A stretch of 35,291 nucleotides of DNA from Clostridiales bacterium (GTDB taxonomy: Bacteria; Bacillota; Clostridia; Ch29), in assembly GCA_012728565.1 (NCBI GenBank), contig JAAYEV010000157.1, forward strand, positions 1 through 35,291. Reading direction: 5' to 3'. The position numbers were made by a program, and so were the translations under genes. Shown one piece after another: positions 17,675 through 27,075 of the stretch. Each line of letters begins with the position of its first letter. Positions within the stretch are counted from its first letter, which is position 1. Under the pieces are notes generated by a model. It had not been told where the DNA came from and made no database searches. It saw nothing but the letters and a program-made list of their open reading frames with translations.

Positions 17675-18487
17675 TCACATCAGCTGAAGCAGGGCCGCAA
17701 GGCTGCCGGTGTCCTTTCCCTCTCTCCTGTACGAATAAAACAGTTCTCCATTGCACATGGTACACAGCCCGCTGTCGGTTATGTTCTCTTCCCTTATGCC
17801 GGCTTTTTGCAGCGCCATCCTGTTTGTGGACTGAAGGTCTAATAGGTACTTGCCCTTTCCCAGGGGTGTTATAACATCCCTCCAGTACTTCATGTTCTCT
17901 TTTAGCCTTGAAACAACCGGTTCGTCCACCTCGTAGCAGTCCCTGCATATGGAGGGCCCTATCCCGACAAGCATGTCTTCCGGCCGGGAGCCGAAGGCTT
18001 CATTCATCCTTTTTACCGTCTCTAGAGCAATCCCCGCCACTGTACCCTTCCACCCTGCATGGGTCAAACCGACTGCCCTTTTCACAGGGTCCAAAAAATA
18101 CAGCGGTACGCAGTCGGCATAGAAGGTGGTTAGCGTAACCCCCCTGCTGCTTGTAATCAGCCCGTCGGTATCTTTTATGTCGGAATCCTTCCAAAGGCCC
18201 TTGCCGGCATCCTGCCCGGTGACTTCCCTTATATGGGTCCCATGCACTTGGTGGGAGAACACCAGGCTTTTGCTGTCAATTCCCACCGCCCTGCACAGTC
18301 TTTTAAAGTTTTCCAATACGTTTTCCCTTGAATCCGGCCTTGAAAACCCAAGGTTAAGCCCCTTTACCCGGCCGCTGCTAACGCCGCCTGTCCTGGTGGT
18401 AAAGCAGTGCCTTACAAGTCCCGTATGGTCAAAAGAAGGTATAGTAAAATACACTAGCCCTTCCCTTTCATGCCTTCTAAATGCCAT
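17675..18487 (-). CDS. pgeF: Peptidoglycan editing factor PgeF / multicopper-oxidase-fold (YlmD/YfiH) family
   Basis: FSHQVHGTHIREV, LTTFYADCVPLYFLDPVKRAVGLTHAGWKGTVAGIALETV, GIGPSICRDCYEVDEPV. Confidence 0.93.
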   Translation of the reverse strand: MAFRRHEREGLVYFTIPSFDHTGLVRHCFTTRTGGVSSGRVKGLNLGFSRPDSRENVLENFKRLCRAVGIDSKSLVFSHQVHGTHIREVTGQDAGKGLWKDSDIKDTDGLITSSRGVTLTTFYADCVPLYFLDPVKRAVGLTHAGWKGTVAGIALETVKRMNEAFGSRPEDMLVGIGPSICRDCYEVDEPVVSRLKENMKYWRDVITPLGKGKYLLDLQSTNRMALQKAGIREENITDSGLCTMCNGELFYSYRREGKDTGSLAALLQLM

Positions 18488-18488
18488 G

Positions 18489-18965
18489 TTACTCCTCCGC
18501 AGATTGGTTATTGTCCTTATCCAGCAGCTTGTTCAGCTCTTCCATGAAGGTGTTGATATCCTTGAACTGGCGGTATACCGAGGCAAACCTGACATAGGCC
18601 ACCTCGTCCAACTCTTTCAACTTGTTCATGATAATCTCGCCTATGGTCTTGCTGGTTACTTCCTTTTCCATCATGTTGTACAGCTTTTTTTCAACCTCGT
18701 CCACCAGCCGGTTAAGCCTGTCCATGGACACCGGCCTTTTTTCCGTTGCCTTCATTATCCCGTTAAGTATCTTTTCCCTGTTGAAGCTTTCCCGTCTTCC
18801 GTCCTTTTTAACCACCATAAGGGGAAGGCGGTCCAACCTTTCGTAGGTGGTAAACCTCATGCAGCACCGGCTGCACTCCCTCCTGCGCCTAATGGTGTAA
18901 CCCTCGTCGGCGGGACGGGAATCCACCACCTTTGATTCCAAGTTGCCGCAAAACGGACATTTCAT
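18489..18965 (-). CDS. nrdR: Transcriptional repressor NrdR
   Basis: [44 protein letters not shown] zinc ribbon plus ATP-cone; start at MKCP. Confidence 0.97.
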   Translation of the reverse strand: MKCPFCGNLESKVVDSRPADEGYTIRRRRECSRCCMRFTTYERLDRLPLMVVKKDGRRESFNREKILNGIMKATEKRPVSMDRLNRLVDEVEKKLYNMMEKEVTSKTIGEIIMNKLKELDEVAYVRFASVYRQFKDINTFMEELNKLLDKDNNQSAEE

Positions 18966-19041
18966 GTAAACTCCCCCTGACATCCTTTCCAAGCCTTGTT
19001 ATGATTATAATAATACAAAAAAATGGGTTTTTCCAGGGGTT

Positions 19042-19311
19042 TTATTCCCTTTCCATCTCTATCGTCTCCCTATATTCCACCAGTATCACGTCCACGCCTA
19101 TATTGACAATATCCTTCCAGGGTATTATTATATCGCTTTCCCTGTTGAAGAAGCCAAGGAACCTGCCCGGCCCGGGTAATATTATAGCCTCCACCTTTCC
19201 TTCTTCCAGGTTCACCTCTATGTCCGAAATGGGGCCCAAGTTTCTCCCTTCCTTGATGGTAACTACTTCCTTTTCCGCGAGGTCTGAAGTCTTTATCAAC
19301 AAGTCCACCAC
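19042..19311 (-). CDS. YlmC/YmxH family sporulation protein (PRC-barrel)
   Basis: IKTSDLAEKEVVTIKEGRNLGPISDIEVNLEEGKVEAIILPGPGRFLGFFNRESDIIIPWKDIVNIGVDVILVE. The start may be an internal TTG because the GTG at 19311 overlaps the SD AAAGGTGG. Confidence 0.9.
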   Translation of the reverse strand: MVDLLIKTSDLAEKEVVTIKEGRNLGPISDIEVNLEEGKVEAIILPGPGRFLGFFNRESDIIIPWKDIVNIGVDVILVEYRETIEMERE

Positions 19312-19391
19312 CTTTACATTCTTTATTAGATACTATGTAGGACAAGGGGTCTTTATGCATAATGAGTAACTGACAGCCGGCATCCCCGGGG

Positions 19392-19422
19392 ATAAAAAAA
19401 TCTGTGACGTATGTCACAGATT
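19392..19422 (-). terminator. Intrinsic terminator overlapping the sigG stop codon
   Basis: Minus strand AATCTGTGAC-ATAC-GTCACAGATT (perfect 10-bp stem) followed by TTTTT. Confidence 0.85.
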
Positions 19423-20194
19423 ACATATGCTTTTTCATGTGGCTTAAGGCGGACTTTTCCAGGCGGGATACCTGGGCCTGGGAGATTCCTATCTCCTCCG
19501 CCACCTCCATCTGTGTCCTGCCTTCAAAGAAACGCAGGTTCAGTATTAGTTTCTCCCTGTCATTCAGCTTTCTCATGGCCTCCCTGAGGGCTATCCCTTC
19601 CAGCCACACCTCGTCGGAATTCTTCTCGTCCTTCACCTGGTCCATTACAAAAATGGCATCCCCGCTGTCGTGGTATATCGGCTCGAACAGCGAAACGGGG
19701 TCCTGTATTGCGTCCAGCGCAAATACCACCTCTTCGCTGGGCATGTCCAGTTCCTTGGATATCTCGGATATGGTGGGTTCCTTTGAATGCTTGTTTATGA
19801 GCTGGTCCCGCACCTGCAGCGCCCTGTACGCAATATCCCTCAGGGACCGGCTCACCCTGATGGAATTGTTGTCCCTTAGGTACCTTCGTATCTCACCGAT
19901 AATCATCGGAACGGCATAGGTGGAAAACTTCACGTTCTGGCTCAGGTCGAAATTGTCTATAGCTTTTATAAGGCCGACACATCCTACTTGGAACAAGTCG
20001 TCCAGGTACTCACCCCTGTTGTTGAACCGCTGAATAACGCTGAGGACCAACCTGAGGTTGCCCTTTATAAATTTTTCCCGGGCGCTCTTGTCACCCTTAT
20101 GCATTTTTTCGAAAAGCTCTCTCATCTCTTCGTTGGTAAGCACCGGCAGCTTTGAAGTATTAACCCCGCAGATTTCCACCTTGTTCATGTGCAT
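19421..20194 (-). CDS. sigG: RNA polymerase sporulation sigma factor SigG
   Basis: MHMNKVEICGVNTSKLPVLTNEEMRELF...RFNNRGEYLDDLFQVGCVGLIKAIDNFDLSQNVKFSTYAVPMIIGEIRRYLRDNN closely resembles Bacillus SigG; start 20194 chosen by homology and SD. Confidence 0.97.
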   Translation of the reverse strand: MHMNKVEICGVNTSKLPVLTNEEMRELFEKMHKGDKSAREKFIKGNLRLVLSVIQRFNNRGEYLDDLFQVGCVGLIKAIDNFDLSQNVKFSTYAVPMIIGEIRRYLRDNNSIRVSRSLRDIAYRALQVRDQLINKHSKEPTISEISKELDMPSEEVVFALDAIQDPVSLFEPIYHDSGDAIFVMDQVKDEKNSDEVWLEGIALREAMRKLNDREKLILNLRFFEGRTQMEVAEEIGISQAQVSRLEKSALSHMKKHM

Positions 20195-20263
20195 TGCATC
20201 GACCTTCTTTCGCTTATCAACTGACATCTGTGATTATTCCACCCCCCGGATTCTTTTATACAT

Positions 20264-20295
20264 GAAAAAACCGCCATATAGCTGGCAGTTTTTGC
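20264..20295 (-). terminator. Intrinsic terminator between sigE and sigG
   Basis: Minus strand AAACTGCCA-GCTATA-TGGCGGTTT followed by TTTC. Confidence 0.7.
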
Positions 20296-20322
20296 ATGTA
20301 AAAAAGCTCCCTCGTCCGGTGT

Positions 20323-21057
20323 TTAAACCATCCTGCTTATATCCTTTTTGAGAATTTTTATTATCCTTTTTTCAAGCCTTGATATGTAGGACTGGGATAT
20401 ACCCAAAAGGTCGGCAACCTCCTTCTGGGTTCTCTCGCTTCCGCCGTCCAGCCCGAAACGCAGCTTCATAATCCTTTTTTCCCGCTCGCTGAGCTTTTTC
20501 ATAGCAAGCCCCAGCAGCTCCCTGTCCACTTCCTTTTCCAGGCATTTGAATATAATATCGTTTTCCGTTCCGAGTATATCCGAAAGCAGAAGCTCATTCC
20601 CGTCCCAGTCTATGTTGAGCGGTTCGTCGAAGGAGATCTCGGCCTTCAGCTTGCTGTTCCTTCTTATGTACATCAGTATTTCGTTCTCTATACACCTTGA
20701 TGCGTAAGTGGCCAGTTTTATCTGTTTGTCCGGGTCAAAGGTGTTTACCGCCTTGATAAGCCCTATGGTGCCAATGGATATCAGGTCCTCGACGCATATG
20801 CCGGTGTTTTCGAATTTCCTTGCAATGTAAACCACCAGCCGCAGGTTCCTTTCTATCAGTATGGTCTGTACTGATTTTTCCCCCTCCTTCAATTTGGCAA
20901 CGAGAAAGTTTTCCTCGTCGGCACTCAGCGGCGGCGGCAGCGCTTCGCTGCCCCCGATATAGAATATCCGCGCCGGAGGGAATATCCGCAAACAATGAAA
21001 AACCTTCAACAGGTATATATGAACAATCAGCCTGCATCGGCTCAGCATACCAGCCAC
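20323..21057 (-). CDS. sigE: RNA polymerase sporulation sigma factor SigE (pro-SigE)
   Basis: Hydrophobic/basic pro-sequence then [18 protein letters not shown]...[44 protein letters not shown] at 21057 (SD GGAGGGAAGCCC) or ATG at 21048 are the likely starts, not 21162. Confidence 0.97.
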   Translation of the reverse strand: MAGMLSRCRLIVHIYLLKVFHCLRIFPPARIFYIGGSEALPPPLSADEENFLVAKLKEGEKSVQTILIERNLRLVVYIARKFENTGICVEDLISIGTIGLIKAVNTFDPDKQIKLATYASRCIENEILMYIRRNSKLKAEISFDEPLNIDWDGNELLLSDILGTENDIIFKCLEKEVDRELLGLAMKKLSEREKRIMKLRFGLDGGSERTQKEVADLLGISQSYISRLEKRIIKILKKDISRMV

Positions 21058-21068
21058 GGGCTTCCCTC

Positions 21069-21950
21069 CTATTTGACAAGTTCGGGATTTATTAAAGCCG
21101 CGTATTCTCCGCTTTCCGACAAGGGTTTGGAATGCACCGCCACAATTACGTTTTCCAGGCACCTGTTCCCAATGGTCACCCCGTCCGCTTTAAAACCCAA
21201 CAGCATCCCCTTTTCCTTACCCAATGAACTGAAGGGTATGAGCCTCATCCTTGACACCCAGTTTGCTTCTTTAAACCCTTGGTATACGTTTTCAAGGTCG
21301 CCCTCAAGGTTTTTTTCGAATATTTCCCTGATTCTTTCATGGAGCAGTTCCTTAACCGCAGAATACTGAACTACGATAACCGGGTAGTTTGAGATGGGGT
21401 CGAAAAGTTCGTTTCCGGTGTCCAGAAGGCCCACCGTTTCCGCCGTCCTGTCCCCTACCCGTATAGTGAAGCTGTGATACAGCGACCTTCTCTCAAGGTA
21501 GTTATAAAGCGGCACCAGGCACAGCCTGATAATGATTACGGTGATCAGTCCCGCCCCCGCCAGCACCGACAGCGGGATACCCTTTATGAGGAAAATACCG
21601 TCGACGGTAATCGTGCCGATATTGGTGAAGTAGAACAGCCCGAACACCGCCCCGCCCAGGATAAACGAGACCAGGTAGAACACCGAAAGCTGCTTTATAA
21701 ATTCCCTGAACCGTGCCGGGGTGAAGGCGATTATTATTATCAGGAAGGACAGCATCACCTTCATTACTGTGGTATACAGGACCCTGTACCCGGGGAAAAA
21801 AATAAGCAGGGCGTACATGGCCCCCACAACCGAAGCGGCAAGCATCTTAATTCTGGCGGCCCGCACCTTAACGGTTATGGAAGTAAGCCACAGTATAATG
21901 TAGTTCATCAAAATGTTTTCCACCAGCAGCACGTCCACGTAAATATCCAT
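21069..21950 (-). CDS. spoIIGA: Sporulation sigma-E factor-processing peptidase SpoIIGA
   Basis: [55 protein letters not shown]...[26 protein letters not shown]; immediately upstream of sigE. Confidence 0.96.
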   Translation of the reverse strand: MDIYVDVLLVENILMNYIILWLTSITVKVRAARIKMLAASVVGAMYALLIFFPGYRVLYTTVMKVMLSFLIIIIAFTPARFREFIKQLSVFYLVSFILGGAVFGLFYFTNIGTITVDGIFLIKGIPLSVLAGAGLITVIIIRLCLVPLYNYLERRSLYHSFTIRVGDRTAETVGLLDTGNELFDPISNYPVIVVQYSAVKELLHERIREIFEKNLEGDLENVYQGFKEANWVSRMRLIPFSSLGKEKGMLLGFKADGVTIGNRCLENVIVAVHSKPLSESGEYAALINPELVK

Positions 21951-22029
21951 ACTGACCCCCGGCATACATTGCCAAGCAAAATTAATCTCTATTTACAATT
22001 ACTATTCACTCTCCCTATTCTGTATGATT

Positions 22030-22060
22030 ATTATAACTCAAGCAGGGACAAAATTTTGTC
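22030..22060 (-). promoter_or_regulatory. Candidate spoIIG operon promoter with a 14-bp palindrome over the -35 region
   Basis: Minus strand GACAAAATTTTGTC (22047-22060, perfect palindrome) - 11 nt - TATAAT (22030-22035); the TTTTGTC arms resemble part of the Spo0A box TTGTCGAA. Confidence 0.35.
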
Positions 22061-22508
22061 GTTTGCTGTGCGGCTGTCTATGCAAACATTCCTTCAAACC
22101 CTCCAAGATTCCCCAGACAATATTTCTTTTCCGGCTTTCATCAGCAAGAACCAGCCTGTCGGAGGCATTGGTTTTATAGCCGCATATTACATGAACATCC
22201 CAGGCCGTATGCCCGGCCCTTATCCCCCTGTTCATAAAATGGGTATTGCTGCAAATGCCGTCCAGGATGCATTTCGCAAGCCTTTCGTTTTCCGGCCTGT
22301 CGGGGCTATACACAATTTCGACACCCCTCGTATTCGGATTTTCGCTTCTCCCCTCGTCCAGCATTATTGTTATTTGGCTCTTATCACCGCCGTTTGCAAA
22401 CTCACATTGGACCCCTATTGGGTCCAGGTGCTGCTTTGCGATTCGTAAGGCGTACTTTTTCAGGTCCCCCGTCCAAAAGCCCGGCCGGGAGTTTATAAGT
22501 ATCCTCAT
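22038..22508 (-). CDS. Hypothetical protein, weak resemblance to the C-terminal half of Amidase_3 (N-acetylmuramoyl-L-alanine amidase) fold
   Basis: MRILINSRPGFWTGDLKKYALRIAKQHLDPIG...GVEIVYSPDRPENERLAKCILDGICSNTHFMNRGIRAGHTAWDVHVICGYKTNASDRL...IVWGILEGLKECL; start at MRILINSR rather than 22565. Confidence 0.6.
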   Translation of the reverse strand: MRILINSRPGFWTGDLKKYALRIAKQHLDPIGVQCEFANGGDKSQITIMLDEGRSENPNTRGVEIVYSPDRPENERLAKCILDGICSNTHFMNRGIRAGHTAWDVHVICGYKTNASDRLVLADESRKRNIVWGILEGLKECLHRQPHSKRQNFVPA

Positions 22509-22587
22509 AATACACCACCCAACCTGGATTATTATGGTCCTAAGGACAGCCGAATCAAAGACCATATTAACATTCTATTCCCGAGAA

Positions 22588-22629
22588 TCAAAAAAAGGAA
22601 CGGGAACCAAATATATTCTCCATTCCTTT
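22588..22629 (-). terminator. Intrinsic terminator at the end of the ftsA-ftsZ transcript
   Basis: Minus strand AAAGGAATGG ... CCGTTCCTTT (10-bp stem) followed by TTTTGATT. Confidence 0.7.
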
Positions 22630-22775
22630 CAGTCATTCTTTAAACTCCATGAATCTTGATACGCGCCCGCAAGCAAGCAGCACTCACCGTCAGCTGCCTG
22701 CTGTGACCCGCGACCTTCGGCCAACATATTTTCCCTTACTCCGGCACCCGTCGCCTTTTACCCGAGGCCTGAATT

Positions 22776-23852
22776 CTATTTAATACTCTTATTCTTTCTT
22801 AAAAAGGTTGGTATATCCAGGTCAATTCCTTCATAGTCCCCGAACAGGCTGTCCCTGTCCTTGGTTTCTGCCCTTTCACTGATCACTTTCCTGGGCTTGT
22901 CACCGCTGAACCCGGTGGCAATAACGGTTATCCTGATTTCATCCTTCAGGTCCTCATCAATAACCGCACCGAAAATTATATTGGCATCCGGGTCCGCCGA
23001 CTGGGACACAAGTTCGGCGGCCTCGTTCACCTCGAACAGCCCCAGGTTGGGCCCGCCGGTAATATTGAGCAGGACTCCCTTTGCTCCATCTATGGAAGTC
23101 TCCAGCAGCGGGCTTTGGATTGCCTGTTTTGCCGCCTCCACCGCCCTGTTTTCTCCGTTGGAGCAGCCTATTCCCATATGGGCCATACCGGTGTTCAGCA
23201 TTATGGTCTTCACATCGGCAAAGTCCAGGTTAACCAGGCCGGGTACCGCTATTAAGTCGGAAATGCCCTGGACCCCCTGGCGCAGTACATCATCAGCCGT
23301 TTTAAATGCTTCAATCATCGAAGTCTTTTTCTCGGATATCTGCAGCAGCCTGTCATTGGGTATTATGACCAGCGTGTCCACTTTCTCCTTAAGGTCCTTT
23401 ATACCCTCCTCGGCATGCAGGGCCCTTTTACGCCCTTCGAAGGTAAAGGGTTTGGTCACAACCCCCACCGTCAGTATTCCAAGCTGTTTTGCAATGTCCG
23501 CTATTATCGGGGCGGCCCCGGTACCGGTACCGCCTCCCATACCGGCTGTAATAAACACCATGTCGGAACCCTGTATTACGTTTTCAATGATTTCCCTGCT
23601 CTCTTCCGCCGCTTTTTGGCCTATTTCCGGGTTGGCTCCCGCTCCCAATCCCTTTGTAAGCTTTTCGCCTATTTGTATCTTCTGGGAAGCATTTGACAAT
23701 AAGAGGGCTTGCCTGTCGGTATTTATAGCTACAAACTCTACCCCTTTAAGCCCGGCATCAATCATCCTGTTAACAGCGTTACTGCCTCCACCGCCAACTC
23801 CAATTACTTTGATTACAGCGAATTGATTGTTTTCCATATCAAACTCCAGCAT
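22776..23852 (-). CDS. ftsZ: Cell division protein FtsZ
   Basis: [37 protein letters not shown]...[25 protein letters not shown]-terminal [10 protein letters not shown]. Confidence 0.99.
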   Translation of the reverse strand: MLEFDMENNQFAVIKVIGVGGGGSNAVNRMIDAGLKGVEFVAINTDRQALLLSNASQKIQIGEKLTKGLGAGANPEIGQKAAEESREIIENVIQGSDMVFITAGMGGGTGTGAAPIIADIAKQLGILTVGVVTKPFTFEGRKRALHAEEGIKDLKEKVDTLVIIPNDRLLQISEKKTSMIEAFKTADDVLRQGVQGISDLIAVPGLVNLDFADVKTIMLNTGMAHMGIGCSNGENRAVEAAKQAIQSPLLETSIDGAKGVLLNITGGPNLGLFEVNEAAELVSQSADPDANIIFGAVIDEDLKDEIRITVIATGFSGDKPRKVISERAETKDRDSLFGDYEGIDLDIPTFLRKNKSIK

Positions 23853-23919
23853 ACCTGTAACCCCCTCCTTATACTCGGCACTTCAATCCGGTACTTCGCC
23901 ATACTTAAGGGCTTTTTCC

Positions 23920-25170
23920 CTAGAAATACTCATCCAGGAAGTCCTTGATTCTGGTCAGTGCACCACCCTTTTGCCCTTGCTTGCTTTTCTGCCTTCCAAA
24001 CAGCCTTGTCTTTTTTGGTGTGCTTTCAATTTCACCGCCATAATAGTACTTTCTTCCTGCCAGGTATTTCACTATTCCAACCCCGGAGGAATAAACCGGG
24101 GAACTTACGCCTATGTACTCAGGGATACCAATCCTTACCGGTAGATTCATTATTTCCTGCACCACTTCCTTGCTTCCCTTAAGAAAGCTGACCCCGCCGC
24201 CGGTAATCACCACCCCGGAAGAAAGGGTATCCTTTATACCGCTTTTTAAAAGTTCCCTGTTGACCAGGAAAAATATCTCGTAAACCCTTGCCTCAATTAT
24301 TTCACAAAACTCCTCTATACTGACTTCCCGCGTACCTCCGTCGGCTATACCCTTGACAGGTACCGTACTGCATTGTGAATATTCGGGTTTAACCACCCCA
24401 TACTGTTTCTTCAGGTTCTCCGCCTCGCCAAAACTCATCCTAAGACCCACAGCCAGGTCGTTGGTAATACTGTCACCGCCTACCGGTATAAACCCGGAGC
24501 TTTTCAGTATACCGCTTTCAAAGACCGAGTACTCGGTCTTACCGGCTCCAACGTCTATAACAACAACTCCCAGTTCTTTTTCATCCCTTGTAAGCAGCAC
24601 CTCTCCCAGCGCCAGCGGTTCTATTACCACCCCTTCTATATCCAGGCCGGCCCTTTCAACGCTCCTAATCAGGTTCTGAAGGGTTGTGCTGTTGCAGGTC
24701 ACAATGCTGGCGTCCACCTCCAGCCTTGTTCCAAACATACCCACCGGGTCCCGGATTTCATCATAACCGTCAACTATAAACTGTATGGGTATTACATCCA
24801 CAATCTCTTTTTCCGGGGGCAGTGCAAATATCCTGGCAGCCTGCATAACCCTTCTTACGTCTTCGCCGGTGATTTCCCGGTCCTCCCTTGTCACCGCTAT
24901 GACGCCCCTGTTTTCAAACAGCGTCACGTGCCCGCCGGATATATTTATGAACACCGAATCCACTTCCATGTTGGTCATGTTCCTAAGCTGGTCCATTGCC
25001 TGTTCAACGGCCTTTGTGGTGCTTTCTATGTCCACCACAACGCCCTTTTTCATCCCGTTGTTGGGGCTTATGCCCACACCAAGGATCTGAATGCCGTTAG
25101 AGCTTGCCTTTGCTAATACAGCACTTACCTTTGAAGTTCCAATGTCCAAGCCGGCTATTAATTTATCCAT
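23920..25170 (-). CDS. ftsA: Cell division protein FtsA
   Basis: IAGLDIGTSKVSAVLAK..., VDSVFINISGGHV, VVIDVGAGKTEYSVFESGILKSSGFIPVGGDSITNDLAVGL, GVVITGGGVSFLKG. Confidence 0.97.
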   Translation of the reverse strand: MDKLIAGLDIGTSKVSAVLAKASSNGIQILGVGISPNNGMKKGVVVDIESTTKAVEQAMDQLRNMTNMEVDSVFINISGGHVTLFENRGVIAVTREDREITGEDVRRVMQAARIFALPPEKEIVDVIPIQFIVDGYDEIRDPVGMFGTRLEVDASIVTCNSTTLQNLIRSVERAGLDIEGVVIEPLALGEVLLTRDEKELGVVVIDVGAGKTEYSVFESGILKSSGFIPVGGDSITNDLAVGLRMSFGEAENLKKQYGVVKPEYSQCSTVPVKGIADGGTREVSIEEFCEIIEARVYEIFFLVNRELLKSGIKDTLSSGVVITGGGVSFLKGSKEVVQEIMNLPVRIGIPEYIGVSSPVYSSGVGIVKYLAGRKYYYGGEIESTPKKTRLFGRQKSKQGQKGGALTRIKDFLDEYF

Positions 25171-25267
25171 ACATCTACTGCCCCCTTCAGGCTCACCCGC
25201 TGTTCAGACAACGAAATTCAATAATAAATTTCAACGCGGTTGTACCTTTTCCTTTATTTTTGTAAAA

Positions 25268-25624
25268 TTATTTTGTGGATTCCCGCTGTATATTGAACAG
25301 GTGGCGCCTTATTGCGGCGAAGTTCTGGAACAACCTGGTCCCGAAGGCAACCACCGCCGCAAGGTATATAGGCACACCCAGCCTGTCCCCTATATAGGCC
25401 AAAGACGCCGCCAGAATGGCATTGCCAAAGAACCCGGTAATAAAAATGTCGCTGTCAAAGCTCTCCTCAAGCGATGCCCTTATACCCCCGAACACAGAGT
25501 CCAGGGCCGCCAGTATGGCAACCGACAGGTAGGCCGAGTACGCCACCGGAACATTATAGGGAATAAACAGTCCCAGCAAAATTCCCAGTGCAAGTCCTAT
25601 AAGCGGTATTATCATTTCACTCAC
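25268..25624 (-). CDS. Small basic protein Sbp-type (DUF1290)
   Basis: MIIPLIGLALGILLGLFIPYNVPVAYSAYLSVAILAALDSVFGGIRASLEESFDSDIFITGFFGNAILAASLAYIGDRLGVPIYLAAVVAFGTRLFQNFAAIRR. Confidence 0.95.
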   Translation of the reverse strand: MSEMIIPLIGLALGILLGLFIPYNVPVAYSAYLSVAILAALDSVFGGIRASLEESFDSDIFITGFFGNAILAASLAYIGDRLGVPIYLAAVVAFGTRLFQNFAAIRRHLFNIQRESTK

Positions 25625-26342
25625 CTTCTTTACTTGTCCTCACATATTTAAAATTGACGCTGCCGGTAAACGCAGGTATTACTATTTCATCCTTCTGTTC
25701 AATGCTCACCTGGAGCCCGTAATATTCCAGCAAGTCAAGGTACCCGCTTTCCTGGCCGCTCATATACCCGTATAGAATGCTGGGTTCGCCTATCGCCGCA
25801 ATGGTGTACGGGGGCGCATACCTGACCGAGTTAATATTTATCGTGGGTCCGCCGCACCGGATTTCGGTGTTGAACATAATCCTCTGGCCGTTTATTGAAA
25901 TGGCCTCCGCCCCTGCGGCTTTAAGCTCCGAAACCACGGTGAGTATATCCTCGTCGTGGACCAGGAGGAGGTTCGGATCGTTATCTCCCGTCAGCTCCCA
26001 GCTGCTGTCGTCCAGAACAATCTCAATGCCCGGCCCTTTTACTTCAGCCAGCCCCGCCAAGACCTTTGCCTGGGCAAGCTGCTGCTCCAGCACTTCATTA
26101 AGTCCTCCCTGCGCGTCCATGGCCCTTTCGTATTCCCTTACCCTGGTCCTCAAATCGGTTAACTGCTGCATCAGACCCTCTATTTCGGAGCTTAAATTGT
26201 GCAGTTCATTTTCGAGCTGCGGTACCGTCTCGGATGTTACAATCCCCACTTGCTCCTGTGATGATTTGAATTGTATTGTAAAGGTAAGTCCCAGAAACAG
26301 TGCTGCTATTAACACCATGGTATTTTTGTACAGCCTATTCAT
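25617..26342 (-). CDS. DUF881 (YlxW/YlxX-like) family protein
   Basis: N-terminal TM, coiled coil, KGPGIEIVLDDS...LLVHDEDILTVVSELKAAGAEAISINGQRI...GPTININSVRYAPPYTIAAIG. Confidence 0.93.
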   Translation of the reverse strand: MNRLYKNTMVLIAALFLGLTFTIQFKSSQEQVGIVTSETVPQLENELHNLSSEIEGLMQQLTDLRTRVREYERAMDAQGGLNEVLEQQLAQAKVLAGLAEVKGPGIEIVLDDSSWELTGDNDPNLLLVHDEDILTVVSELKAAGAEAISINGQRIMFNTEIRCGGPTININSVRYAPPYTIAAIGEPSILYGYMSGQESGYLDLLEYYGLQVSIEQKDEIVIPAFTGSVNFKYVRTSKEGE

Positions 26343-26353
26343 TGACCTACCCC

Positions 26354-27073
26354 CTACTCAGTCACAGGTTCTGCATGTTTAAACTCCAAAACTTTGCTGT
26401 ACCTGGGAATAAATATGTCCTGTTCCTTTTTTATGCTCACCGAAATGCCGTAATACTCCAGCTCTTCGGCTATACCTCCCTTTAGCTTCAAAGCCGCTTC
26501 AAGGGTCTGGGGGTCTCCTATGGCTTTAAATACAAAGGGAGGGGCAAACCTCTGGTAGTTGATATTTATATGGGACCCCGCAAGCCTAATCTCAGTTGTC
26601 GCTATCACCCTCTGCTCGTTTATGGACACCGCCTCCGCTCCAGCAGCGTTAAGTTCGTTCAATACTTTCAAAAGCTTGTCATAATGAATATAAAACACGT
26701 TGAACTCTTGGCCTGCCTGGACTTCGGAAAGGGTTACCACAACGCCGGGGCCCCGCACGTCGGTAAGGCCGGCCAAAAGGCGTGCCCTTTCCAGGTCCTT
26801 TCTCATTCCTTCTGCGACAACACTCACCTCGGCGGCAGCCTCTTCATACTCCAGTATTCTTTTTTCATACTCCTTAACCCTCTGCTGCAGCGAATCCCTC
26901 TGGGCCCTTGCACTTTTAAGTTCACTGGCAAGTTCCTGGGCCCTTTGTACCGACAGTATACCGCCGTAATTCTGGACATTTCGAAACTGCAGGGTCAGCA
27001 TCAGGCCCAGCGCAAGGCACACCAGGCCAATGGACATTTGTCCCTTTATTGTTCTCAAATTCCTTCCTCCCAC
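26354..27073 (-). CDS. DUF881 (YlxW/YlxX-like) family protein, tandem paralogue
   Basis: RGPGVVVTLSEVQ...IHYDKLLKVLNELNAAGAEAVSINEQRVIATTEIRLAGSHININYQRFAPPFVFKAIGD. Likely start TTG at 27058 with SD GGAGGAAGGAA. Confidence 0.93.
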   Translation of the reverse strand: MGGRNLRTIKGQMSIGLVCLALGLMLTLQFRNVQNYGGILSVQRAQELASELKSARAQRDSLQQRVKEYEKRILEYEEAAAEVSVVAEGMRKDLERARLLAGLTDVRGPGVVVTLSEVQAGQEFNVFYIHYDKLLKVLNELNAAGAEAVSINEQRVIATTEIRLAGSHININYQRFAPPFVFKAIGDPQTLEAALKLKGGIAEELEYYGISVSIKKEQDIFIPRYSKVLEFKHAEPVTE

Positions 27074-27075
27074 TT

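Noticed and set aside
21474-22448. 324-aa plus-strand ORF
   Set aside because: Antisense to spoIIGA and the amidase-like ORF; composition (many H, Q, Y, R) is typical of a shadow frame.
22861-23826. 321-aa plus-strand ORF
   Set aside because: Complete antisense to ftsZ, which is unambiguous.
25617-27073. Tandem DUF881 genes as a novel duplication
   Set aside because: Paired DUF881 genes (ylxW/ylxX-like) next to sbp and ftsQ are a known Firmicute arrangement.
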